In this document: positions 1 to 45,227 of the stretch, piece by piece
How positions within the stretch are numbered: the first letter of the stretch is position 1
How the letters are laid out: every line of letters starts with the position of its first letter
From: Amorphochlora amoebiformis
Taxonomy: Eukaryota > Cercozoa > Chlorarachniophyceae
Direction of reading: 5' to 3'
Assembly: GCA_054601695.1 (NCBI GenBank)
Contig: BAAHQB010000043.1
Coordinates: 806,001-870,000, forward strand
Length of the DNA: 64,000 nt
The notes under the pieces: generated by a model
The model's database searches: none
Told to the model about the DNA's origin: nothing
Seen by the model: the letters and a program-made list of their open reading frames with translations, nothing else
Translations under genes and position numbers: made by a program

Positions 1-38
1 TAACCGACAATATATATATATGTATATAAAAATATAGT

Positions 39-69
<31 letters not shown>

Positions 70-99
70 GTATGTATATATAAGTGTGTTTATATGTAT

Positions 100-154
<55 letters not shown>

Positions 155-186
155 TATGTATTCACGTAATTAGTTAAGTATAAACG

Positions 187-231
<45 letters not shown>

Positions 232-242
232 TATAGATCTAG

Positions 243-289
<47 letters not shown>

Positions 290-296
290 TACACAA

Positions 297-351
<55 letters not shown>

Positions 352-519
352 ATGCATATAAGATGTATCATGCAAAACATGCACGTAAATATGTTGGCCT
401 TAACCCCCAAGCAGGAAGGTTAGGCAGTTACTAGGCAGTTAAGTGACTTGAGCGTTATAGTAACGTCTTAGTCAGCCGTTACTAAGTGTGCAGCCGTTAC
501 TCTATCAACCCCAGCCCTA

Positions 520-627
520 ACTTTACCCCAACGCCAATCTCTCTTAACCGAATCCAAACTCCGAGTCTCATAACCCGAACCCTAACTCTAAGCCTAACCT
601 AACCTTAATCTAATACAACGCTAATCA
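520..627. repeat. Degenerate CCCTAA tract
   Basis: Units such as CCCTAAC, CCTAACCTAACC and CTAAGCC run on the plus strand. On the sense (minus) strand this is TTAGGG-like sequence directly after the donor at 635. Confidence 0.8.
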
Positions 628-635
628 TTTCCTAC

Positions 636-3053
<2,418 letters not shown>

Positions 3054-3310
3054 CGCCAGGTGTCACGCTTGGATGTCACGGTGTCACTCGATTGAGTCAC
3101 ATGTTTGAGCATGACAATTATGAGTGACAAGACTCAAAATGAACGACCGATGTTTTAAGTTAGAAATAACTATTCGGCTCACCCATTTGGAGGTCTCTTC
3201 TGTTTGCCATCCCCTTCCCCGGCTACGTACGGGGGTAAATAGGTTTTCCTAGCCCCATTCTACGTAAGAATCTATTTATTCAGGTGTACACACTCTAGAA
3301 ACATTCGAAA
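3054..3310. promoter_or_regulatory. Putative 5' region of the SDR gene with GTCACG motifs
   Basis: Directly upstream of the SDR ATG, 3057-3100 holds several GTCAC-type hexamers (tgtcacgct, atgtcacgg, gtgtcactc, gagtcacat). The rest is non-repetitive. Similar motifs recur near other gene starts in the window. The promoter role is inferred from position only. Confidence 0.35.
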
Positions 3311-3918
3311 ATGCAAGGGGGAAAGGGTTTGAAAAGGAGGATGAGGATGGAATGCTGGAAGAGGGACAGGATGGACACGAGAGGGGAAACTGCTCAAAAC
3401 TCATATCCAGTCTATTTCGCAAGTAATCAATGCTTCAATTGGGTAATAGAGGGATGTTTAAGACATCTCGCGTCCCCGGATTCAGGTAAACGCTTCACTC
3501 ATATCTCGACACCGATGCCAGAATCCATTCTCCTTCAATAAGTCATTCGAAGACAGAACATTCATATACTGGCTCGTTGTAATCTCTCAGCAGAGCCTTA
3601 CGTGACATTTCTACAGCTAAAGCAAGTTGGTGGTGACACAATAGCTTTGTGACAATTCAATTTTAGGTGACCATGCACTAGGTATTCATGCATGTTATTG
3701 ATATTGTTACAGATATTACCGTGAGACATGTGCGAACATAAGTAATTCGTAAAGTAGAAAGTAAAAGTTTAATTAATCAGAAATTGTAAGACGTAATACT
3801 ATAATATATTATTCGGATGATTAATATCTGACCAGATCAGTCTATTGTACAACTATGATGTATACATGCGAGATCTATTCTATATATCATGATATTTAGT
3901 GATATATATTATCTGGAT

Positions 3919-3958
<40 letters not shown>

Positions 3959-4396
3959 CTAAGTGATATACTAGTATATTCATCAATTTTATAAGTATAT
4001 CTTAATCATCATAATTAACGCCCATTATACAAGTATTATATTTAGTTACTGATAAGCTAGATAAGGTCAATCTAACTGCATTTCAATCCAACTGCAATCC
4101 AAATTAAAAACGAGATAATCTGCTTATACTAATTTTAATCGTGAAACTTACATGTTCGAATATGTACGCGTGCGAAAATGACTTTGCAGAAGTATTATTT
4201 TTCCTAGTGCCCCATTAGACTAGTTAGACCAGCAAGAAATCCCCCCAACTTCCACCTTACCTAGTCGAATTTGCTACTTAATTAGCCTAGGTAGTGCCCC
4301 ACTTAGCCCAGGTCGGCCCTACTAAACCTGTCAATCATAATGTTGAGTGAAAAACATCCATCTGAACATGTTTTCAATGTATATGGTCAATATAAG
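3311..4396 (+). other. Possible plus-strand exons between SDR and VPS18 (weak)
   Basis: Three plus-strand islands can be joined in phase: 3311-3485 (ATG start, ends HLASPDS), 3591-3648 (EPYVTFLQLKQVGGDTIA) and 4312-4396 ([19 protein letters not shown]). The only in-phase terminal exon I could find, 5119-5208, is antisense to the well-supported last exon of VPS18. The chain may therefore be chance, UTR or an antisense transcript. No family was recognised. The remainder of 3054-5114 is AT-rich unique sequence and (TA)n. Confidence 0.2.
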
Positions 4397-4543
4397 GTAC
4401 CTGTATATGTGTCTATCATGATATGTGGTAAATATACACATATACACACATATATGTATGTATGGATCTATATATATATATATATATATCTAAGTGTTGT
4501 ATGTATGCGTGTAGAACACAACACTATATATATATACATAATA

Positions 4544-4657
<114 letters not shown>

Positions 4658-4687
4658 CATAATGTATATATACATATATACACATAC

Positions 4688-4725
<38 letters not shown>

Positions 4726-4745
4726 GTACATACATTTATATATAT

Positions 4746-4826
<81 letters not shown>

Positions 4827-4891
4827 GGATATTGTAGCAATATGTATAAATAGTGATGTACTTTATACATTTTGAGATGTAAACCTATATA

Positions 4892-4973
<82 letters not shown>

Positions 4974-5031
4974 GATGTATCCAACATATATATATATATA
5001 TATATACTCATATATACAATATATACATATC

Positions 5032-5068
<37 letters not shown>

Positions 5069-5114
5069 GTATCAAGAAACATATATCACCAGTCTGAACG
5101 TCTAATGTGTTCAA

Positions 5115-32916
<27,802 letters not shown>

Positions 32917-33120
32917 CTAAAACCGACTTATCGTAAATCTAGCCCTAATCGCAGGTCGTGGTTGACAGCCTTGTGATTGTAAGAGTCTCGCCAATTTTTT
33001 TTCCAGATTAGATTTTTTTGGTGTATGTACATACAATACACACACGCACAGATATCTATATACATATATATACACACATATACACATGCATATATAAACA
33101 CACAAGTTTCGTATGTTATA

Positions 33121-33169
<49 letters not shown>

Positions 33170-34060
33170 ATATATAATATATATGCACACACACACACAC
33201 ATAGCAAATATACGCATATACACATACATATATGTATATGCTTATAATCTATATGTGTGTATATACATATAGATGCACACACACACACACATAGACAAAT
33301 ATACGCATATACACATACATATATGTATATGCTTATAATCTATATGTGTGTATATACATATAGATATCAATATGTATATATATATATATATATGTATGTA
33401 TATATATATAATATAGTTACATATTTGCATAGAGATATGTATGCAGAAATATTATTTACACGAATATCAGAACAATATATACTTGAACGCACACACACAC
33501 ACTCTCGAATATTTTATAATATATATACATACATATTGTACATCTATACAACATAAACGCATCATCTGGATCAGCAGATGAGCACACAAGCATACAATTC
33601 CTACTACCTCTAACCAGCTCTTCAGCTATTGCTGCTTCTTGTACATTGGTCAACAGTACTGCGAGGTAACGATTCTTGTCACTGAAAATGCAATTTTTAG
33701 AAATGTAGCTCACCAGAGGCTTATATTAAAGACATTAAGGTTGAGATCATTAACAATGTTAATCATAACGAAAACTTTACTATATGGTTTCGGTTACGAG
33801 TAGGGTTAGGGTTATGGTTTCAATCAGGCTCTGATTACTTGGCATATTAATAGTTAACGTAGGTTACAATTGGGTACAGGTTAAGTTTGCGTAAGTAAAA
33901 GGTTACGATAGGTCTGGGCAGCTGATACGCTATATTTATTTAAAAAGGTGAACTACAGAATTGCTACTGCAGGGCAAATCCCTAAGCACACCAAAAGAGT
34001 TTTCTTTTTCGGACGAGTGTGCTTCGCGCTCTGTATTATTGTAAATCGAACTCTAAACTT

Positions 34061-34140
<80 letters not shown>

Positions 34141-34202
34141 ATATATATATATATATATATGTACGTATATATATGTACACACACAAATATATATATATAT
34201 AT

Positions 34203-34233
<31 letters not shown>

Positions 34234-34309
34234 TAAATATATATATATAGAATTATATCTTACAATATATTATATAAACAAATATTTACACGGTGTGCAT
34301 GTACACATA

Positions 34310-34366
<57 letters not shown>

Positions 34367-34898
34367 TTACGTAAATATAAATTACCCTAATTCATGTTTA
34401 CTTATACACTAGCAGTCTTAATCGTACCTAACTATTGTACAATAATATCCCCATTCATGACCCTAACCCTAGCCATAAGCCTGAGCCTAGTCATAAACCA
34501 ACTCGTACAGCCTTAACCCTTATCATAGCCCTATACTAGATATCACTTAACATTAATTATCTGCCTAAGTCTAGTTGTAATACTGATCACTAATCACAAT
34601 ATGAAGCCTAATCATAACTCTAAGCCTAATCATGGCCTTAAACCTAATAATAATAACTTATTTTAATTAAAACGTTACATACCAATTCTACATTGACCTA
34701 ATCAAAACCTTAACCTAATCAAAACCTTAACCCTATACACCTAACCCTAATTATAACCTTATAGTCCTAGTCCTGATTTATAACCCATAGCCTTTCCTTC
34801 ATCATAACCTTCGAGAACACAATCTTTACCTTAATCATACTTAGAAAATTATGTGTATATATGAAGTATTATATAACATATATATTATCTGCATAATA

Positions 34899-34950
<52 letters not shown>

Positions 34951-34982
34951 AGCATGTATGTATGTATGTATACATTGATGTT

Positions 34983-35014
<32 letters not shown>

Positions 35015-35095
35015 CATACATATACACATACATATATTATAATATATATATATATACACACATGCACATATATATGTATGTATACATATATATAG

Positions 35096-35148
<53 letters not shown>

Positions 35149-35221
35149 TTATATATATATATATATATTTATATATATACATATATATATATATGTGTGT
35201 ACGCATATATGTATATACACA

Positions 35222-35271
<50 letters not shown>

Positions 35272-35461
35272 CATATATATATTATAAATACACATATCGC
35301 ATACATATTCATGAGATACACATTTTTGTATTTATATACACACATATATACATGCATATATATACGTGTGTGTATGTGTATGCCAATATATACATATATA
35401 TATATATACACACATGTATACATATATATACATATACATACACATATATATGTATGTATGT

Positions 35462-35498
<37 letters not shown>

Positions 35499-35695
35499 AT
35501 TATAAACACATCTACCTATATTTATGTATGTGTATGTGTATATGTATACACATGTGTGTGTGTGTTGACAGCTTAGTGGTGTGGGACAAATAAGCTTTAA
35601 TGAAGCTTGGTGGAGGTATGTGTTGTATCAAAAGTGAACTACATTAAACATATACAAACAAATCTGAATATCTACCTACATATTATACGTACATG

Positions 35696-35729
<34 letters not shown>

Positions 35730-35906
35730 TACATACATATTTATCTAATAACATAAATACACACACATATATACATATATATATATATACACATATATAT
35801 ATATACACATATACATACACGTATATTTATTTACACATATCACATTGTGCAATATTAATTACATACATATATATATATACACATATATAGATATATATAT
35901 ATATAC

Positions 35907-35938
<32 letters not shown>

Positions 35939-35995
35939 ATAATATATAACATACACATGTGCATGTGTGTGTGTGCATACATTTATATACACACA

Positions 35996-36050
<55 letters not shown>

Positions 36051-36157
36051 ATATGCATACATATCTATACATATATATATATATATATATATACATACAC
36101 ATACATACACATATATATTATAGTATACATACATATAGAAAATATATATGTACATAC

Positions 36158-36238
<81 letters not shown>

Positions 36239-36317
36239 CACATACATATATATATATATATACATATATATATCTGTGTGTCTCCGTGTGTCGTATATTC
36301 AATATATATATATATAC

Positions 36318-36361
<44 letters not shown>

Positions 36362-36456
36362 TATATAATATATATATATATGTATGTGCGAAAATACATA
36401 TTTATTTCAAAATTTTAGACATAGAGGTATTACCAAAATTTAATACGTATACATAC

Positions 36457-36503
<47 letters not shown>

Positions 36504-36576
36504 TATACACATATACATATATATATATATATTATATAAATATACAATACACATGCACATGTATACGTAAGTATAC

Positions 36577-36621
<45 letters not shown>

Positions 36622-36841
36622 TTATTTATATACACACATATATTTACCCACATATATACACATATACATGCATATATGTATGTATGTAGGACTTTCCAAT
36701 TTACAGGGACTTCATTTCTAATCATTGTATTCGGGTATGTGTATATTAATTACATATATCTAATACATATATATATATATATATATATAGTACATATATA
36801 TGCATACATACAGTTCAACGCATTCATGAAACTGGTGTAAC

Positions 36842-36879
<38 letters not shown>

Positions 36880-37122
36880 TGACATATATATATATATACA
36901 TATATAAATACACATACAGATACATACATATACATATGTGTGTGTGTGTATCAGTGTGTGTGTATAAATATATACATACACATATATACACACATATAAT
37001 ATATAAATATATATAAATATATATATACATATATATACACACATATATATATATATATATTTCTATACATATACACATATACATATATATATATATATAT
37101 ATACCCACAAATATACACACAC

Positions 37123-37154
<32 letters not shown>

Positions 37155-37156
37155 TT

Positions 37157-37193
<37 letters not shown>

Positions 37194-37196
37194 ATG

Positions 37197-37232
<36 letters not shown>

Positions 37233-38218
37233 TATGTATTATACAAATATACATATATTTTCATATATACTATATATGTACATATTCTATCTAAGTATAT
37301 GTATATTTATACATACACATGTATATATATATATATATATATATTAGATTTTACTGCATGCTCAATCTCTTCTACATTCGGTAATCTAACCATTCGAGAC
37401 ATATCATACAAACCTATGTAATAAAATTATTAACATTACTATCAATTTGTCCGAAGCTGAAATCTACACTCTAGCCCTAACCAAACGTCCCAATGCTGAC
37501 CCCAAATCTAGATTTCTAACTTACACAAATCCATAACTCTAACCATTTTCCTAACCCTGTCCCTATCCCTATCCCTAATCCTATCCCATACCTCTAATTT
37601 TTCCTATTTTTTCCTAACCTCTTCTCGAATACGTAGTCATCGTTTAGTCTTAAGACTTCGCGAATCCGAACAAGCACCACTTGACGTTAACCCCGATAGT
37701 AACTCAAAACCTAACGCTAACCCAGAACGCTAACCCTAACCCTAAAATCCTGACCCTTACCCTTACCTCAAAAGGTTAATCCTAACCCTAAATTCTTAAC
37801 TCTTATTCTAAAGCCCTAACCTTAACCCAAAAAACTCTGACCTAAAACATTGACCCTAACCCTAAGACCTTAGCGTAACCCTAAAACCAAATCCTAAATC
37901 TAACCCGTGTCTGTGTCAAATGGTGATGCCAATATAAGATTGTTCACGAAAAGTTGATTGAATTTCATTTCCGAAAATTTTACGTATTCCCAAAAAAGCT
38001 GATTTAATATTATTTCCGAAAAGATAATACGGCATCTGAGAGACCTCTTGAACGTAGCTATGTTGGAGAGCTCTCTAAGACAAGAATAAAACCTACTGTC
38101 ATTTGGTATATTCAGTTGTTTTAGATATGTGTGAATATATTTTCTTGCTTTTTCTTGTTGTATAGATATGATTGTACATATATGTGTATTTATATAAATA
38201 TATTATATAATATATATT

Positions 38219-38252
<34 letters not shown>

Positions 38253-38355
38253 CACACATATGTATATATATATGTTTATATGTGTGTATATATTTGTATA
38301 TATACATGTATTCAAATAATATTTCATATATGCACATGTATATAGATATTAGCAA

Positions 38356-38400
<45 letters not shown>

Positions 38401-38526
38401 CATATATATATTATATATAGATTATATATATATATATATGAATATATATATATATATTACATATATATATATATTTATATGTATATACATACATATATAT
38501 ATATATATATATTATATGTATATAGG

Positions 38527-38559
<33 letters not shown>

Positions 38560-38578
38560 ATATATAATATACTGATAA

Positions 38579-38610
<32 letters not shown>

Positions 38611-38703
38611 ATATATACACATATATAGAAATATATATACGCTGATTCCCAGCTCACCCACCCGCGCTACAGAACAAGGCAGCCCAACATCCGATACCTC
38701 CAT
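32917..38703 (-). CDS. Unrecognised multi-exon gene
   Basis: Candidate exons: 38703-38641 ([22 protein letters not shown]), 38074-37984 ([19 protein letters not shown]), 37413-37355 ([19 protein letters not shown]), 36831-36812 (FHECVE), 36717-36705, 33681-33608 ([19 protein letters not shown]) and 32969-32917 (stop TAG). Phases agree for the first five. The join to 33681 needs a missing exon between 36705 and 33681 or an alternative acceptor (cagtgacaag). The start is fixed by an in-frame TGA upstream. No family was recognised; the peptides look soluble and helical. A plus-strand exon chain (33571-33668, 33956-34041, 35573-35614) is an alternative reading of some of the same islands. Confidence 0.45.
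33183..33364. repeat. Two perfect-looking tandem copies of an approximately 91-bp unit
   Basis: Copies at about 33183-33273 and 33274-33364 both run from atgcacacacacacacacat to tatgtgtgtatatacatata. Near identity implies a recent duplication. Confidence 0.92.
34435..34840. repeat. Degenerate CCCTAA-derived array
   Basis: Units have drifted to CTAATCATAAC, CCTAAGCCTAAT and ACCTTAACCCTA over about 400 bp. No exon seen in it. Confidence 0.85.
37470..37905. repeat. Degenerate CCCTAA array
   Basis: Long stretch of CCCTAACC-type units on the plus strand inside the intron between 37984 and 37413 of the minus-strand gene, so TTAGGG-like on the sense strand. Confidence 0.88.
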
Positions 38704-38900
38704 GATAAGACGTCACGCCTCGTCAAGTTTACCCACCACAAACCGTGACGCCTCATCGGGTCACACCACCACAAACCGTGACACCTCCTCGAATCACGTT
38801 GTCACAACCCGTGAAACCTCGCCTATTCAAGTCGTCACAAAGCGTGACACATGGCCCGGTCACAGCGTCACTAACCGTGGCGCCACGATAAATCTGAGCC
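38704..38900. promoter_or_regulatory. 33-bp minisatellite of CGTGAC/GTCAC motifs upstream of a gene start
   Basis: Five diverged 33-bp units each carry CCGTGAC (or CCCGTGA) and a second TCAC. Translated on the plus strand they give an 11-residue Ser/Thr repeat in a 144-codon open frame, but they sit directly upstream of the minus-strand ATG at 38703. I read them as promoter sequence. A coding exon on the plus strand is the alternative. Confidence 0.4.
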
Positions 38901-38944
38901 TCGAGATGAAACGACACTCACCGAGCGTTAAATCTCATACAAAT

Positions 38945-39643
38945 TTAACGACTACACGTTCGGCTACAGTGGCGATTATTACAGATAATATGCGGAGGGA
39001 CTTCAAGAGGTTGGGGGATCCCTCTTCTTGTATCTTTGAGTATTTTTATACAAATCTCAGTCTTGGGGGAGCATGTATCGATTACAATCTGTTGTTCCCT
39101 TTCTCTCAAACTCATCTTCACCCTAACCCTTAACAGTAATCTCAATATCAAAATAAAAATATTTTTTTCATTCATACATATATGTACATATATATATTTA
39201 AAAATGTATATTTCTATATTAAGTAAATTCCCTACCCATATAATATACATGTATATATACACAAATATATGTATATATATATATATATGTCCCTTCGGGT
39301 TTCTAAGGGAACAATTCCCCTCAGGTATCGAAATCTTAAATTTCGAGTCGAAGTCCTCATGGTCATTCTTGTTCCTGTTCTGTGTTACCGGGCGGTATTT
39401 CACACGTGGTCTGCATACCTTCATGCTCTGCTCTCCGAATCTGCCCAAGAGTCAAATTCTAACTCTTACCCCTAACCGTAGCTAAGAGAGAGGGATGAGA
39501 GGAAGAAAAAAGAGAGGAGAGAGGAAAGAGAGAGAGAAAAGAGAAAAGAGAGAGAAAAGAGAGGAAAGAGAGAGAGAGGAAAGAGGAGAAGAGAGAGGGA
39601 AGACAGGCAAAAGAGAGGAAAATCTACCTACATATATCTTCAT
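38945..39643 (-). CDS. Short unrecognised gene, three exons
   Basis: Exons: 39643-39632 (ATG, MKIY, donor gtaggt), 39440-39389 (IRRAEHEGMQTTCEIPP) and 39102-38945 (REQQIVIDTCSPKTEI, PLEVPPHIICNNRHCS, stop TAA). The joins are in phase. The first intron is a long CT-rich pyrimidine tract on the sense strand, which supports the direction. The product would be about 73 residues with a Cys/His-rich tail. The first exon is the least certain part, and the protein may begin further upstream. Confidence 0.4.
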
Positions 39644-40154
39644 GGCTGGTGTAACACACCCTCTCAATTCGTATACATCTATGTACGTCAGCAGTGTTAG
39701 TATGTACGTAGGTATTTTACGATAATACGGGACATGCCGTATCCTGATCGTGTAACTATGTTATATAAGTGTTACCATTACCTTAGTGATAGTGTGTTCT
39801 TGGCGTGGAATATACATAACTCTCATGATTTATACACACATATGGTAACATGTTTATGGTCGGTATGTTCTCTCAATATCCGTAGACACTATTGTAACAT
39901 TGTTACACGGCATATCTACACTTTGGACTGATCCGTATACAAATAAACCTATGTTAGTATTTACACAGCCAGTAATACGGCCTCTATGGACATGCAGACC
40001 TATACACCTAAACTTAGATATGACACGACTGACGTATACGCTCAGATTATTCATACGCACCTATGAGTTTATTTAAATTTACCGGCATTGAGTATTTCGA
40101 TCCTAATGACACAAACATACTTACACGAACCCTGATATTTCATAAATAATATAG

Positions 40155-40194
<40 letters not shown>

Positions 40195-40286
40195 AATGTA
40201 TATATATATACATATATACATTGTTTAAAGGAATGTATGTACATAATATGACTTGGCTATATATATATATATATACATATAAATAT

Positions 40287-40318
<32 letters not shown>

Positions 40319-40462
40319 CACTCTTACCTTAATTTTGAACTAGTACTCAGACTATTATTATTGATTTATAGATACATAGAGACACGTCGTACTTCGGGGA
40401 TGAATGAGAGCCTTTTTGCTTATCTCATCATTGCAATTGGTATGTCCCTAAGTATATATATG

Positions 40463-40542
<80 letters not shown>

Positions 40543-40740
40543 TATATATATGTATATGTATATACACAAATTTCTATGTATATGTTGTGTATGTATGTGT
40601 ATATGTATATGGATATATCGTATATTATATGCATATACATATTGAGATATATGTATATTTATACAGGTGTATTGTAAATATGTATAAATATTATATTTCA
40701 AAACTCTTTTGTTGAAATTATTTGTAAATAATATATGTTC

Positions 40741-40807
<67 letters not shown>

Positions 40808-40811
40808 CATA

Positions 40812-40873
<62 letters not shown>

Positions 40874-40978
40874 CATATAATATATATAATATATATATAT
40901 ACATATGTATATATTAAAATATGTATGTACATATACGTATATAATATATATCTTAGTTCACCTCGTCGTAGTATGCTT
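39644..40978. other. Intergenic or undetected-exon region
   Basis: About 39660-40140 is unique sequence rich in tacgta/tatgta without a supported exon. From 40150 it is (TA)n, with one short unique island at 40330-40450 that could hold an 8-codon exon (SHSSPKYD, 40417-40392). (TG)n lies at 40776-40803. Confidence 0.5.
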
Positions 40979-41291
40979 CTACGCAATGCGCTGGCCTAAA
41001 TGGTATCAACACATATATTCATACGCATAAAACAAGATATATACACATGATACAATATATGTATATGTATGTTATAATATATATATAAATCATATGTGTG
41101 CATATATGTACACATTACACATAGGCATATATATACACATATGCATACATACCACCCAGGTGCCCTCGAATTCCGTCCCTTTGCCCAAGAACATCCACAA
41201 CACGAATTTCCGCGGCTCTCATCAACTCCAGCCCCCCCTCGAGAATTACTGCGATTAATATTTCGGATCGAAAAATAAGCCGAATGCCAAG
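40979..41291 (-). CDS. 3' end of an unrecognised gene
   Basis: Exon 41291-41156 is open for 45 codons after a CT-rich acceptor (ctctcggctgtag), with [20 protein letters not shown] and [15 protein letters not shown]. It joins in phase to 40995-40979 (GQRIA, stop TAG). Upstream exons were not found between 41292 and the end of the next gene at 42351, so the start is unknown. No family was recognised; an opposed open frame on the plus strand looks less protein-like. Confidence 0.5.
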
Positions 41292-41442
41292 CTACAGCCG
41301 AGAGCGAAAGCTTTCTCGGATGTCTAGCTATACTCAATCCAGAAAAAGAAACTCGGTTCTTCCAAAGTAAGCGGGAGGATGATATGGATTTGTATATATA
41401 TTTTCAATATATGTATTCTATGTGTAACCATGTATTTATGCG

Positions 41443-41519
<77 letters not shown>

Positions 41520-41669
41520 ACAATATGTGTATGTATATATATAAATATATATTATATATATACATGAATCCGAATATAGATAAATGTGTATATGTACGCG
41601 TACATACATATATATATATAAAAACACACACATATACACACACATACTCACACACACATATACACATAT

Positions 41670-41720
<51 letters not shown>

Positions 41721-42169
41721 GTTATATATATACATACGTATACACACAAACACACATAAATATATATATATATACTTATATATATATATATACATTACAC
41801 ATACGTACAAATAGAGAGAGAGAGAGAGTATATGTATACACATATATGTGTATATGATGTGTATACATGTATATGCGTACACGCGTATATATGTGTATAT
41901 GTGTGCATGTGTGTGTGTGTGAGAGAGCATGTATATGTGTATGTGTATGTGTGTACACTCACACGTGTATATGATATGTGTGTGTGTTTGTATAAACATA
42001 TATATACATGGGTAAATCTTTATTCATAAATCGTATTACATGTGCATTATGCATACACTTATACACACACAAGTACTAAATGTTACACATTTAGCATACA
42101 CATACATATATACACACATATATACACACATACATATATATACACTCTTATATACACACATTTATACAC

Positions 42170-42283
<114 letters not shown>

Positions 42284-42350
42284 ATGTAATATATATATAT
42301 ATATATTCGGTATATTTATACTTACCAAAGAAAATTAGAATCATTTTTTT

Positions 42351-43358
42351 TTAGTTATTTGTAAATTTTAGATTCTCCGGAACCGCATGTATATTCTTCA
42401 TTCTGAGTAATACACAGCTGTATATGTAGGTTCGGAAGCGCTCGGAGTTTTGGATCTTTCCGACACCCTGCGGCGTCGTAGCCTTGAAAATTGTTTCAAA
42501 TGGCATGTACAATACGCTAGTACTAGTAGTATCTAGAGCATTCATATTTTGCAACATATCTATTGCCAGTAAATTCATTGCACTCAGCACTTTGTCATAA
42601 AATACATATCAGGATAAGTTACAGATATATATATATATATACACTATATGATATACATAATATTATAGTCTAGACTGTATTGATCTTAATGAACCTAGCG
42701 CTAACAAAACTTTTTCAAATTTCGTTCGCAGGGTAACTGGATAGTATATCACCGGATAGACTAGTACATCAGACAATACATTGATGAAGACTAGGAAGCT
42801 AGGGAAGAGTCATGATACACTAGCTAGACTATAGTCTAGATAGTCCTGTTTCAAGTCTAATACTTGAGTCATACTACTTCTCAGCTAGTGTACTAATATC
42901 AACCCTAGCAACCGATCAGATATATCCAAGACTAGTAGCTAGTACTAGTAGTAGAGACAGCTGATCAGTTACCTAGGTTACCATGAAAACTCTATTAGAC
43001 TAGTAGAGTCTAGAGACTCGAGAGAGTCGATTCTCTGAAGTTGAGAAACATTAATGATTTCCGCGTATGTTGTTGAGCTAATAATAATCAAGACAATTTG
43101 AAAGCGCAAGATGTTTTAATACTATTTCTTCTGCAACGTATTTGATTTTTTGTAGGAGTTCAAGAAAGTTTGAAGTTGCTCCAGGCTCACACCCAATCTG
43201 GCCCCTGCACGGAAGTAACTTTGTCATTTGAACCGGTACATAATTCTAATATTCATGTACATACATGTAGACATACACATGTATACACTCATATTTTTTT
43301 TTATGTATATATATATATATTATGCATATATACAATATATATATATATATACCTATTT

Positions 43359-43390
<32 letters not shown>

Positions 43391-43404
43391 CATGGATGTG
43401 TACG

Positions 43405-43441
<37 letters not shown>

Positions 43442-44086
43442 TCTACTATCTATACATTTACTATATTTGGATGATATAAAATGATGAATGTATGTAGTAT
43501 TCATGACTAATTGTGTATATATATATGTATATATATATATATATATACATACATACATGAAAAATAAAATAAGTATCGTGTAGGAAATACGCATATATAC
43601 GTACACATGTATTATACATTACATATTTCATACATTTTGGATGTAAATATATACAACACATATGCACATATATATACGTGACATACCCGTATCAGGATCC
43701 CAGGAGCTATGGATGGAGACAACCTTACAAATATACAAATATCAATAGAAATGTGCACAATTTCTTTACTTATATACACATGTACAATACATATAAGTTT
43801 ATGTTGTAATGTATTATATTATAATAATTATCCTATATATAAATATGTATAATATATTATAATATAATATGAAACATATACGTACTACATGTATACTACA
43901 CATAAGTTCATATACATGTACCCATATTCAAATGGATATTCTATGAACGAGCCTATCAACCCACTTCCATTGATTTTTCGCGTACCTCTCCCTCTCTTCC
44001 GAATACAGGAGCTCCAGAGTGCCCTAAATGCACATATTACGTACATAATATACTGTGAAGTAATCTACTATATCTATATGTACCTA

Positions 44087-44123
<37 letters not shown>

Positions 44124-44134
44124 CCACAGATATG

Positions 44135-44166
<32 letters not shown>

Positions 44167-44365
44167 TCTATATATATATATATATATATTATATCTATAT
44201 ATATATATTATATCTATATATATATAGATATGTATATATAACAAGAACATACGAACAATGGATAAACGGCATTTTGTACGCAAATACCTACGAGTGATAA
44301 AAATTGAAAACAAAAATGCGTACCACATTGTGTGTTAATGGGAATGTACAAACACATAATATGGA

Positions 44366-44404
<39 letters not shown>

Positions 44405-44446
44405 TATTTCTATATTATATAAATTATATACATATGTGTATATACA

Positions 44447-44498
<52 letters not shown>

Positions 44499-44635
44499 GA
44501 TAAATATGTACACATATCATATATTATATATATTATATATATATATATATATGATATATATATATATATATATTCTATACATGAATACCTACATACATGA
44601 ATACCTACATACATTTAAATATACATATACATATA

Positions 44636-44669
<34 letters not shown>

Positions 44670-44685
44670 TGCTATACAGGCATAT

Positions 44686-44725
<40 letters not shown>

Positions 44726-44792
44726 GTGCTATGCATAAATATTCATGTATATACGCATACATATATACATATATATATATACACACAAACAA

Positions 44793-44838
<46 letters not shown>

Positions 44839-45128
44839 CGTATGTATGTTTATAACCCCAATATGTCCAACAGGAATGCACAATTCCAGCAAGGTCAGGA
44901 TTAGGGCTCGGGCCGCAAAGCTTTCCATCAGTCAAATGCCATACTTATACGTATGGGTTCATTTTATCTATAATATGCATTTACATAATTGTATATTATT
45001 TTACGTTATATGTAGATATACATATGTGTGCATACATATGAATATTTTTATAGATATATAAATGTATATTATATACATATACACACACATATATATATTA
45101 TATATATATATATCTATATTATTTATAA

Positions 45129-45178
<50 letters not shown>

Positions 45179-45196
45179 CATACATATATATCAATT

Positions 45197-45227
<31 letters not shown>

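Noticed and set aside
33980-34040. Minus-strand [13 protein letters not shown] resembling a low-molecular-weight tyrosine phosphatase P-loop
   Set aside because: The essential Arg of CxxxxxR is missing and the neighbouring exons do not join to it.
38702-39133. Plus-strand 144-codon Ser/Thr-rich frame with 11-residue repeats
   Set aside because: The repeat unit is a 33-bp minisatellite upstream of a minus-strand start, and the second half is antisense to a better minus-strand exon. It is kept as a possibility only.
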